Source: an uncultured bacterium (lineage in GTDB: Bacteria > Actinomycetota > Coriobacteriia > Coriobacteriales > Atopobiaceae). From it: DNA of 5,982 bases. Under the pieces are notes generated by a model. The model was not told the origin of the DNA and ran no database searches. It saw nothing but the letters and a program-made list of their open reading frames with translations. The translations under genes and the position numbers were made by a program. The stretch lies in contig CAJMLD010000104.1 in the NCBI GenBank assembly GCA_905214175.1, positions 1 through 5,982 of the forward strand, read 5' to 3'. Of this stretch, positions 1 through 4,757 are shown piece after piece. Position 1 is the first letter of the stretch. Each line of letters opens with the position of its first letter.

Positions 1-32
1 AACAAAATCCCGCGGACGGGTGGCATCCGCGC

Positions 33-38
33 TATACT
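33..38 (+). promoter_or_regulatory. Putative -10 box (TATACT) for the riboswitch-thiamine operon
   Basis: TATACT matches the sigma-70-type -10 consensus at five of six positions. Transcription would start near 44-46, exactly where the outermost aptamer stem begins, which supports the assignment. No good -35 hexamer is seen 16-18 bp upstream (about 10-15 is CCGCGG). The same hexamer, also without a -35, precedes the minus-strand gene at 4539-4544. Confidence 0.45.
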
Positions 39-43
39 GGGCA

Positions 44-143
44 GCGCAAAGGGGAGCTGGGAGAATGGCCCGGCTGAGAGGCGGCACCAATGCCGCGACC
101 CATCGAACCTGTCCGGGTAATGCCGGCGTAGGGACCAGAGCGC
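44..143 (+). ncRNA. TPP (thiamine pyrophosphate) riboswitch aptamer
   Basis: The conserved core of the THI element is visible in order: GGGGAGC (51-57), CTGAGA (74-79), GACCC (97-101), GAACCTG (105-111), GTAATGCC (117-124) and GCGTAGGGA (126-134). Helices can be drawn: P2 GGGG 51-54 with CCC 99-101; P3 56-61 with 69-74 (one G-U); an extra P3a stem 81-86 with 91-96 and a CCAA loop; P4 CCT 108-110 with AGG 130-132; and P5 CCGG 113-116 with CCGG 123-126. An outer stem GCGC 44-47 with GCGC 140-143 is plausible but looser than usual. By family knowledge it binds TPP and represses the downstream genes, here a thiamine-related transport operon, so function and context agree. Confidence 0.96.
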
Positions 144-151
144 ACAGTTCG

Positions 152-182
152 GGCACCTACGGAAAACGTGGGTGCCTTTTTT
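152..182 (+). terminator. Riboswitch-controlled intrinsic terminator
   Basis: A 10-bp hairpin pairs 152-161 with 167-176 (one G-U), has a GAAAA loop, and is followed directly by six T (177-182). It lies between the aptamer and the first start codon (204), so it is the expression platform. Its 5' arm bases 156-161 (CCTACG) are exactly complementary to aptamer bases 127-132 (CGTAGG). This gives an antiterminator when TPP is absent and a terminator when TPP holds the aptamer closed. Confidence 0.92.
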
Positions 183-203
183 GGTACCCGGAAGGGAGGG
201 TGC

Positions 204-542
204 ATGGACTGCTCCGTCGCGATTCAGTTCCTGCCCATGGACGCCCAGACCGACGAGGAGGTTTGCCGCGTGGTCGACGCGGTGATCGCCTACATCGACT
301 CGACGGGTGTTGACTACTTTGTTGGCCCGTTCGAGACCGCCATCGAGGCCGACTACGACACCTGCATGGAGATCGTCAAGAACTGCCAGCTCGTGGGCGC
401 CAAGGCGGGTTGCAAGAAGATGGCCACCTACGTGAAGATCGACTATCGCCCCGACGGCGACGTGATGACCACCGAGCACAAGGTGGGGAAGTATCACCCT
501 ACGGACTCCGAGTTCTCCCAGAAGGCCGAGGAGGTCGCGTAG
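204..542 (+). CDS. Thiamine-binding protein, MTH1187/YkoF (DUF77) family
   Basis: This encodes a 112-residue soluble protein with no signal peptide or membrane segment, the usual size of a one-domain member of the Thiamine_BP (MTH1187/YBL001c) family; Bacillus YkoF carries two such domains. Family hallmarks are the N-terminal strand CSVAIQFLPM (3-12), the helix after TDEEV, the core GPFETAIEADYD (41-52) followed by a helix, and the C-terminal strand VKIDYRPDG. Such proteins form ferredoxin-like oligomers, and YkoF binds thiamine; the ligand here is inferred. I chose ATG 204 because a GGGAGGG ribosome site (194-200) precedes it. The in-frame ATG at 168 lies inside the riboswitch terminator and would add 12 residues of non-family sequence. 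As first gene of the TPP-controlled operon, with the next start 4 bp after its stop, it probably buffers or hands over the imported ligand. Confidence 0.9.
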   Translation: MDCSVAIQFLPMDAQTDEEVCRVVDAVIAYIDSTGVDYFVGPFETAIEADYDTCMEIVKNCQLVGAKAGCKKMATYVKIDYRPDGDVMTTEHKVGKYHPTDSEFSQKAEEVA

Positions 543-545
543 CCG

Positions 546-1379
546 GTGTCGCGTCAGCAGCACAAGCCGAGAAGCGCTGCCGCCTCGCGTGCCGCTGCCG
601 CCCCGCGTGCCGGGGCATCCCGCGCGCGTCGCGTGCTCACGCCGCTCTTCACGGTGGTGGCCCTTCTCGTCGTGTGGGAGCTCGTCGTTGACCTGGGGCT
701 CATTCCCAACTTCCTGCTCCCCACGCCCGTCCAGGTGGTCCAGGCGCTCGTGGCCGACATCGCCCTCATCCTGGGCCACGCGGCAACCACGCTCGTCGAG
801 ACGGCCATCGGCCTTCTCATCGGCGTGGCGCTCGGCTTTGCCATCGCGGTGCTCATGGATCGCTTCGAGGGCTTTTACCTGGCCCTCCAGCCGCTCGTGA
901 CCATCTCGCAGACCATCCCTACCATCGCCATCGCGCCGCTTCTGGTGTTGTGGTTTGGCTACGGCCTGGCGCCCAAGGTGATCCTCATCGTGATCACCAC
1001 GTTCTTTCCCATCACGGTCTCGCTGATCTCGGGCTTCCGCTCGGTCGATCCCGACGTCATCGACCTCATGCGCACCATGAACGCCTCCCGCTGGCAGATC
1101 TTCCGCTACGCCAAGCTTCCCGCTGCGGCCGACCAGTTCTTCAGCGGCCTGCGCATCAGCGCGACCTACGCCATCGTTGGCGCGGTGATCGCCGAGTGGC
1201 TGGGCGGCAACCTCGGCTTGGGCGTCTACATGACGCGCGTGCGCAAGTCCTTCTCGTACGACCGCATGTTCGCGGTCATCATTGTCATCTCTGCGCTGTC
1301 GCTTGGCCTCATGAAGCTCGTTGACCTGCTACAGCACATCTGCATGCCCTGGAAGAGGGCAGAAGGGAACAAACGATAA
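546..1379 (+). CDS. thiX: ABC transporter permease, HMP/thiamine-precursor type (ThiX-like)
   Basis: This encodes a 277-residue integral membrane protein of the BPD_transp_1 (SsuC/TauC/ThiX-like) family. A basic, Ala/Arg-rich N-terminus (1-30) precedes about six hydrophobic segments near 33-53, 82-104, 118-140, 143-164, 205-228 and 240-262. The EAA-type cytoplasmic loop that docks on the ATPase is visible around 174-194 (LMRTMNASRWQIFRYAKLP), and the typical SQTIPTIAIAPLLVLWFGYG stretch occurs at 121-140. It would form the channel of the importer encoded with the next two genes. The start is GTG 546, three bases after the previous stop, with GAGGAGG at 528-534. The stop overlaps the next gene's ATG by one base. 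The thiX name rests on the riboswitch and ThiY-like neighbour; by sequence alone it could serve nitrate, sulfonate or riboflavin-type substrates. Confidence 0.92.
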   Translation: MSRQQHKPRSAAASRAAAAPRAGASRARRVLTPLFTVVALLVVWELVVDLGLIPNFLLPTPVQVVQALVADIALILGHAATTLVETAIGLLIGVALGFAIAVLMDRFEGFYLALQPLVTISQTIPTIAIAPLLVLWFGYGLAPKVILIVITTFFPITVSLISGFRSVDPDVIDLMRTMNASRWQIFRYAKLPAAADQFFSGLRISATYAIVGAVIAEWLGGNLGLGVYMTRVRKSFSYDRMFAVIIVISALSLGLMKLVDLLQHICMPWKRAEGNKR

Positions 1380-2464
1380 TGACTTCCAAGTCCATGCTTT
1401 CCGGCGGTGTCTCTCGCCGCGCGTTCCTCCGCGGCTCCGCTGCCGCCTCCGCCGCACTGGCGCTTGCCGGCTGCGGCCAGGCGGCCCAGTCCGGCTCGTC
1501 CGACGCGGCCGCGTCGAGTGATGCGTCCAGCTCGTCCAGCGCAAACGCCTCGGGCGACCTCGCGAAGATCTCCTTCGTGCTTGACTACCCCCCCACCACC
1601 AACCACACCGGCATCTACGTGGCCCAGTCTAAGGGCTACTTCGCCGACGAGGGCCTGGACGTCGAGATCGTCCAGCCACCCGAGGACGGCGCGGACGCCC
1701 TTATCGGTGCCGGCGGCGCCCAGATGGGCGTCTCGTACCAGGACGTTATGGCAAATAGCTTCTCGTCCGACCAGCCCATGCCCTACACGGCCGTGGCCGC
1801 CATCATCCAGCACAACACCTCCGGCATCATGAGCCGCGCGGCCGACGGCATCACGCGCCCCAAGCTCATGGAGAACCACACCTACGCCACGTGGGACATG
1901 CCCGTTGAGCAGGCAACCATCAAGGACGTGGTCGAGGCAGACGGCGGCGACTACTCCAAGATCAACCTGGTGCCCTACAACGTGGACGACGAGGTCTCGG
2001 GCCTCAAGGCCAACATGTTCGACACCGTGTGGGTCTACGAGGGCTGGGCTGTCCAGAACGCCAAGGTCCAGAACTACGACGTGAACTACTTCTCCTTCAT
2101 CTCGATCGATGACGTCTTTGACTACTACACGCCGGTCATCGCGGCAAACGACGACTTTGCCAAGGAGAGCCCCGACCAGGTCAAGGCCTTCCTGCGCGCC
2201 GTCAAGAAGGGCTACGAGTTCTGCGTCGAGAACCCCAGCGACGCCGCCGACATTCTCTGCGACGCCGTGCCCGAGCTTGACTCCGACCTCGTCCACGCAA
2301 GCCAGGACTACCTGGCAGGCCAGTACATCGCTGACGCCTCGTCCTGGGGCGTCATCGACGCCGACCGCTGGTCCAAGTTCTACCAGTGGTTGAACGACCA
2401 GAACCTGGTCGAGAACAAGCTTGACGTCACCAAGGGCTACGACCTCTCGTACCTGGAGGCATAG
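1379..2464 (+). CDS. thiY: ThiY-like substrate-binding lipoprotein (NMT1/THI5 family)
   Basis: This encodes a 361-residue periplasmic-type binding protein tethered to the outer face of the membrane. The N-terminus carries a twin-arginine signal (SRRAFLRG, Arg13-Arg14), a hydrophobic Ala-rich segment and a lipobox LAGC with Cys32, so it is predicted to be Tat-exported and lipid-anchored. A Ser/Ala-rich linker (33-59) follows. The mature domain begins with ISFVLDY and the DYPPTTNHTGIYVA stretch (69-82), the signature of THI5/ThiY proteins that bind hydroxymethyl- or formylamino-pyrimidine. GYFADEGLDVEIV (87-98), DALIGAGGAQMGVSYQD (106-122) and VWVYEGWA (217-224) also fit this fold. Length is normal. 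ATG 1379 overlaps the permease stop by one base, with AGAAGGG at 1361-1367. Whether the ligand is HMP, formylaminopyrimidine or thiamine cannot be decided here. Confidence 0.92.
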   Translation: MTSKSMLSGGVSRRAFLRGSAAASAALALAGCGQAAQSGSSDAAASSDASSSSSANASGDLAKISFVLDYPPTTNHTGIYVAQSKGYFADEGLDVEIVQPPEDGADALIGAGGAQMGVSYQDVMANSFSSDQPMPYTAVAAIIQHNTSGIMSRAADGITRPKLMENHTYATWDMPVEQATIKDVVEADGGDYSKINLVPYNVDDEVSGLKANMFDTVWVYEGWAVQNAKVQNYDVNYFSFISIDDVFDYYTPVIAANDDFAKESPDQVKAFLRAVKKGYEFCVENPSDAADILCDAVPELDSDLVHASQDYLAGQYIADASSWGVIDADRWSKFYQWLNDQNLVENKLDVTKGYDLSYLEA

Positions 2465-3271
2465 GTGGGCGCAGGCGTCACATCTGCCGAGAAGCCCCAG
2501 GCCTCGGGTACCGGCGACGCGCCGGCGCTCGAGGCACGCTCGCTCACGCTCTCGTGGGACGGCCGGACGACGGTCGTGGACCGGATCTCCCTTACCGTTG
2601 CCGCGGGCGAGGTGGTGTGCCTGGTGGGCCGCTCCGGCTGTGGCAAGACGACCATCCTGCACGCGCTTTCGGGCCTCACGCAGCCGCTCTCCGGCCAGGT
2701 GCTGCTCCACGGCACAGACATCACCGGCACACCCGGCCACGTGAGCTACATGCTGCAGAAGGACCTGCTGCTGCCCAGCCGTCGCATCATCGACAACGTG
2801 TGCCTGCCTCTGCTGCTGGCGGGCGTCCCCCGCTCCGAGGCCCGCGCGAAGGCCGAGCCGCTCTTCGAGCGCTTTGGCCTTGCGGGCACGGAGGAGAAGT
2901 GGCCGGCCGAGCTCTCTGGCGGCATGCGCCAGCGCGCGGCGTTCATGCGCACCTACCTCATGGGCGCAGACGTCACGCTTTTGGACGAGCCCTTCTCGGC
3001 GCTTGATGCCATCACACGCGTCGAGGTGCGTCGCTGGTTCTGCGATATGGCCCACGAGCTGGGTCTTTCCGCGCTGGTGATCACGCACGACGTGGACGAG
3101 GCGGTCTCGATGGCGAGCCGCGTCTACGTTCTTGCCGGGCGTCCCTCCGAGGGCGTGCCCAGCCACATTGCCGGCGAGGTTCGCGTTGACCATGGCGCAG
3201 GCGAGGGCGACTTTGCCCTCACGCCGGAGTTTCTCGCCGCCAAGCGAGACGTGCTCTCGCTCCTGGGATAG
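2465..3271 (+). CDS. thiZ: ABC transporter ATP-binding protein (ThiZ-like)
   Basis: This encodes a 268-residue ABC ATPase that would power the importer on the cytoplasmic face. All catalytic motifs are intact: Walker A GRSGCGKTT (55-63), Q-loop Gln98 (MLQKD), signature LSGGMRQR (150-157), Walker B VTLLDEP with Glu175, D-loop SALD (178-181) and H-loop His208 (ITHDVDEA). The sequence belongs to the nitrate/sulfonate/taurine (SsuB/TauB) class that pairs with NMT1-type binding proteins. The start is GTG 2465, directly after the previous TAG, with GGAGG at 2455-2459 inside the end of the binding-protein gene, which suggests coupled translation. The first ~20 residues are a loose extension before the ABC domain. 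The substrate assignment comes from operon context. A hairpin terminator (3331-3373) lies about 60 bp downstream. Confidence 0.93.
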   Translation: MGAGVTSAEKPQASGTGDAPALEARSLTLSWDGRTTVVDRISLTVAAGEVVCLVGRSGCGKTTILHALSGLTQPLSGQVLLHGTDITGTPGHVSYMLQKDLLLPSRRIIDNVCLPLLLAGVPRSEARAKAEPLFERFGLAGTEEKWPAELSGGMRQRAAFMRTYLMGADVTLLDEPFSALDAITRVEVRRWFCDMAHELGLSALVITHDVDEAVSMASRVYVLAGRPSEGVPSHIAGEVRVDHGAGEGDFALTPEFLAAKRDVLSLLG

Positions 3272-3280
3272 CTCTTGGGA

Positions 3281-3319
3281 AAGAAAAGCGGCGCGCAGCC
3301 GATCGAGGCCGCGCGCCGC
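3281..3319 (-). terminator. Intrinsic terminator of the minus-strand tailed protein gene
   Basis: GCGGCGCGC (3288-3296) and GCGCGCCGC (3311-3319) form a perfect 9-bp stem. After one A/C mismatch the stem continues with GCC 3298-3300 and GGC 3307-3309 around a six-base loop. Read on the minus strand the stem is followed by TTTTCTT (3287 to 3281), so it terminates leftward transcription. On the plus strand no T run follows it. Confidence 0.75.
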
Positions 3320-3330
3320 GTACGCGATGT

Positions 3331-3373
3331 GCCGCAGGCTCCCGTCGCGGGGCTTGCGGCCGCTTCTTTATTT
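3331..3373 (+). terminator. Intrinsic terminator of the thiamine transport operon
   Basis: A 12-bp stem pairs 3331-3342 with 3349-3360 (two G-U) around a six-base loop. Three bases later comes the T-rich stretch TTCTTTATTT (3364-3373). The T tract overlaps the last codons and stop of the convergent gene (stop complement at 3368-3370), so the two transcription units end inside each other. Confidence 0.7.
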
Positions 3374-4483
3374 GTTGCCGGTGCTGCTTGTGGTGGCGCC
3401 GGAGCTGCTCGAGCTGCCCGTTCCAGATGTGGTGGACGTGGAGCCGTCGTCCTTGGTGGTGCCGTTGGTGCTTGAGCTATTTGACGAGCCGTTGTTGGTG
3501 CTGGTAGAGCTTGACCCGTCGTTGGTGCTTGAGCCAGATCCTGTCGAGTTGGTCGTGGAGCCGGTGCCCGAGTTGTTGGTGCTGGAGTTGTTGCTGTTAG
3601 TCGTGCTGGAGGTGCTGTTCGAGCTGCCGTTGCCGGTGCTCGAGGACGAGTCGGAGTTGGTTGCGGTCGAGTCCGTGGTGTTGCTCGTAGTGCTGGAGTT
3701 CGTGTCCGTGGTCTGGGTGGACTCGGATTCCGTGGTCTTCTCGGGCTGGGCCTTTTCCTCGGGCTTCTCGGCCTCGCTCTGCTCCCGGGTGGTCTGGGTC
3801 TGCTCGGTGCTCACCGGCTCCTGAGTGCGGCCAGGCGTTGCGCCGATGCCCCTGCCTTGGGTGAGCGCGTAGACGAGAAGCGCCGAGACAAGCACCGCCG
3901 CGATTCCCGCCACGATAGACACCACGACCAGGCGACGCTTGGTCTCGCGGTGCTGGCGCTCGCGGGCAGCGCGGCGAAAGCTCGCGGGCGCGATGCGCGT
4001 GCCGGAGGGGGCAAACTTGACCGTCGTGTCGTCCGCTGAGGACGCGGGGGCCGAGATGCTCTGCGTTGCCGTTGCGGAGGCCGGGCCTTCCGCGCCATCT
4101 TCGGCGTCAGCGGGCTGGCTGGCGTCCACGGGGTGGGGCATGAGCGCGGTCTCTCCTGCGGTGGGGGAGGCGGCGGGCTTCTCGGCATCTTGCGCCGTGC
4201 CGTCGTCGGTGTTCACGGCTCCCTTGATCGCCTCGGCGGATTTTGAGAAGAGGTTGTTGAGCACCGAGGACGAGACCGTGGCCGCGGCCGCGCCCACGAT
4301 GGCACCGATGAGCGAGCCGGCAACGCCTATCTGTGAAGAAAACGCAAACGACACGCCTGCCGCAAGCGCACTGGCAAGAATCTGGGCAAACGAGAGGTCG
4401 CCAAACACGCCTCCCGTACGCTCGTCCTGCTGGTCTTTCTCTGCATCCGCACCGTTGGCGTACGTCTTTGGTTCTTGCGCCAA
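3368..4483 (-). CDS. Unrecognised membrane-anchored protein with Ser/Thr/Asn-rich tail
   Basis: I do not recognise a family. From TTG 4483 the product is 371 residues: a polar start (1-24), a glycine/alanine-rich hydrophobic stretch (about 30-72, containing QIGVAGSLIGAIVGAAAATV, glycine-zipper-like), an acidic Ala/Pro-rich linker (about 85-155), a strongly basic segment (FRRAARERQHRETKRR, 169-184), one clear transmembrane helix (184-207), a Gln/Glu/Lys/Thr segment (217-260) and a low-complexity tail of Ser, Thr, Asn and Gly (258-371). The basic flank predicts that the N-terminal part is cytoplasmic and the tail is outside. No sorting motif follows the tail. TTG is chosen because AAGGAGGG (4498-4491) sits seven bases upstream and a -10-like box lies at 4539-4544. 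An open frame continues to 4726 but would run through that promoter. Surface stalk, glycosylation target or envelope-stress sensor are possible roles, none shown. Confidence 0.8.
   Translation of the reverse strand: MAQEPKTYANGADAEKDQQDERTGGVFGDLSFAQILASALAAGVSFAFSSQIGVAGSLIGAIVGAAAATVSSSVLNNLFSKSAEAIKGAVNTDDGTAQDAEKPAASPTAGETALMPHPVDASQPADAEDGAEGPASATATQSISAPASSADDTTVKFAPSGTRIAPASFRRAARERQHRETKRRLVVVSIVAGIAAVLVSALLVYALTQGRGIGATPGRTQEPVSTEQTQTTREQSEAEKPEEKAQPEKTTESESTQTTDTNSSTTSNTTDSTATNSDSSSSTGNGSSNSTSSTTNSNNSSTNNSGTGSTTNSTGSGSSTNDGSSSTSTNNGSSNSSSTNGTTKDDGSTSTTSGTGSSSSSGATTSSTGNK
3463..3534 (-). repeat. 15-bp in-frame direct repeat in the Ser/Thr/Asn tail
   Basis: CGTTGGTGCTTGAGC (+ strand) occurs at 3463-3477 and again at 3520-3534, exactly 57 bp (19 codons) apart and therefore in frame. 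Shorter versions of the core GTTGGTGCT, encoding Ser-Thr-Asn on the minus strand, lie between and beyond the copies (for example 3494-3502). The array marks a tail that may have grown by slippage or unequal recombination. Confidence 0.7.
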
Positions 4484-4490
4484 GGCCCAT

Positions 4491-4498
4491 CCCTCCTT
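4491..4498 (-). promoter_or_regulatory. Ribosome binding site that decides the TTG start
   Basis: Read on the minus strand the bases are AAGGAGGG, a near-perfect Shine-Dalgarno sequence, seven bases before TTG 4483. An ATG lies only one base after it but opens a different frame, whose product shows no protein-like features and overlaps the tailed protein. Confidence 0.7.
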
Positions 4499-4538
4499 CG
4501 GTCGCGTCCCCGCGCGGCCCCACTGTTTGGGATACCCG

Positions 4539-4544
4539 AGTATA
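4539..4544 (-). promoter_or_regulatory. Putative -10 box (TATACT) of the minus-strand gene
   Basis: TATACT on the minus strand is identical to the -10 box before the riboswitch. It would start transcription near 4532, about 50 bases ahead of TTG 4483. No recognisable -35 box is found 16-18 bp upstream. Confidence 0.42.
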
Positions 4545-4572
4545 GGCTGCGGGCAACGCCTTGCGCCCATCC

Positions 4573-4586
4573 TCACGAAGAAGTGA
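4573..4586. promoter_or_regulatory. Small inverted repeat TCAC-N6-GTGA
   Basis: TCAC (4573-4576) and GTGA (4583-4586) are separated by GAAGAA. The centre would lie about 47 bp upstream of the predicted minus-strand transcription start, a usual place for an activator. It is short enough to occur by chance. Confidence 0.25.
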
Positions 4587-4648
4587 CAAGCCTTCCCCCA
4601 ACCCTTAGCGCCGTCCTTGGCAACCTGCCTGCCGACGTTTTGTAATGC

Positions 4649-4672
4649 CTGCAGGAATCCGCGTTCTTGCAG
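4649..4672. other. Imperfect inverted repeat upstream of the aldolase promoter
   Basis: CTGCAGGAA (4649-4657) can pair with TTCTTGCAG (4664-4672), with one G-T, around TCCGCG. No T run follows on either strand, so it is not an intrinsic terminator. It lies upstream of both the -10 box and the TGTGA palindrome. A role as a second operator is possible but unsupported. Confidence 0.25.
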
Positions 4673-4683
4673 CCCTTCTAGGG

Positions 4684-4699
4684 TGTGAAGGTTCTCACA
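4684..4699. promoter_or_regulatory. Perfect TGTGA-N6-TCACA palindrome, CRP/FNR-family-like operator
   Basis: TGTGA (4684-4688), AGGTTC, TCACA (4695-4699) matches the consensus core of CRP-type binding sites exactly. Its centre is about 25 bp upstream of the predicted aldolase start and the site covers the place where the -35 region should be. Binding there would be expected to block RNA polymerase rather than activate it. That a CRP-family protein is the binder is inference from the motif alone. Confidence 0.45.
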
Positions 4700-4704
4700 T
4701 CGGG

Positions 4705-4710
4705 TATGAT
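4705..4710 (+). promoter_or_regulatory. Putative -10 box (TATGAT) of the aldolase gene
   Basis: TATGAT is one base from TATAAT and would start transcription near 4717, leaving a 5' leader of about 40 bases before ATG 4758. The expected -35 position falls in the palindrome at 4684-4699 and has no TTGACA-like sequence, as expected for a regulated or activator-dependent promoter. Confidence 0.5.
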
Positions 4711-4757
4711 TGTCGGAGTACCACATCGTTCAGCTTCCAACAGATGGAGGTCACACT

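Noticed and set aside
11..31. Hairpin CGCGGA/TCCGCG as a terminator
   Set aside because: Only the minus-strand reading is followed by a T-rich stretch, and no minus-strand gene lies to its right before the thiamine operon. On the plus strand no T run follows.
168..203. Earlier ATG 168 for the thiamine-binding protein
   Set aside because: It lies inside the riboswitch terminator stem, has no proper ribosome site, and the added residues do not belong to the family.
1226..3193. Long open frame of 655 codons on the minus strand
   Set aside because: It lies antisense to three well-supported transporter genes, has a Val/His/Ala/Arg/Gly-heavy composition with no recognisable motif, and is the mirror frame expected from GC-rich third positions.
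3132..3824. Plus-strand frame rich in Leu, Val, Glu and Pro opposite the Ser/Thr/Asn tail
   Set aside because: It is the complement of a repetitive Ser/Thr/Asn coding region. It starts inside the ATPase gene and crosses both terminators, and the minus-strand gene has a ribosome site, membrane helix and sensible layout.
3939..4586. Plus-strand 215-codon frame opposite the N-terminal half of the tailed protein
   Set aside because: No ribosome site or family motif. It mirrors the Ala-rich minus-strand coding sequence and covers that gene's promoter.
4107..4601. Minus-strand 164-codon frame overlapping the tailed protein
   Set aside because: It is Arg-rich out-of-frame translation of the same DNA and has no domain-like features. 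Its inner ATG next to the AAGGAGGG site is too close to it.
4484..4726. N-terminal extension of the minus-strand gene to 4726
   Set aside because: It would run through the likely -10 box, has no good ribosome site and adds polar sequence unlike the rest. TTG 4483 has a near-perfect Shine-Dalgarno.
4710..4757. Earlier GTG start for the aldolase at 4710
   Set aside because: It overlaps the -10 box and adds 16 residues not found in the family. GGAGG sits correctly before ATG 4758.
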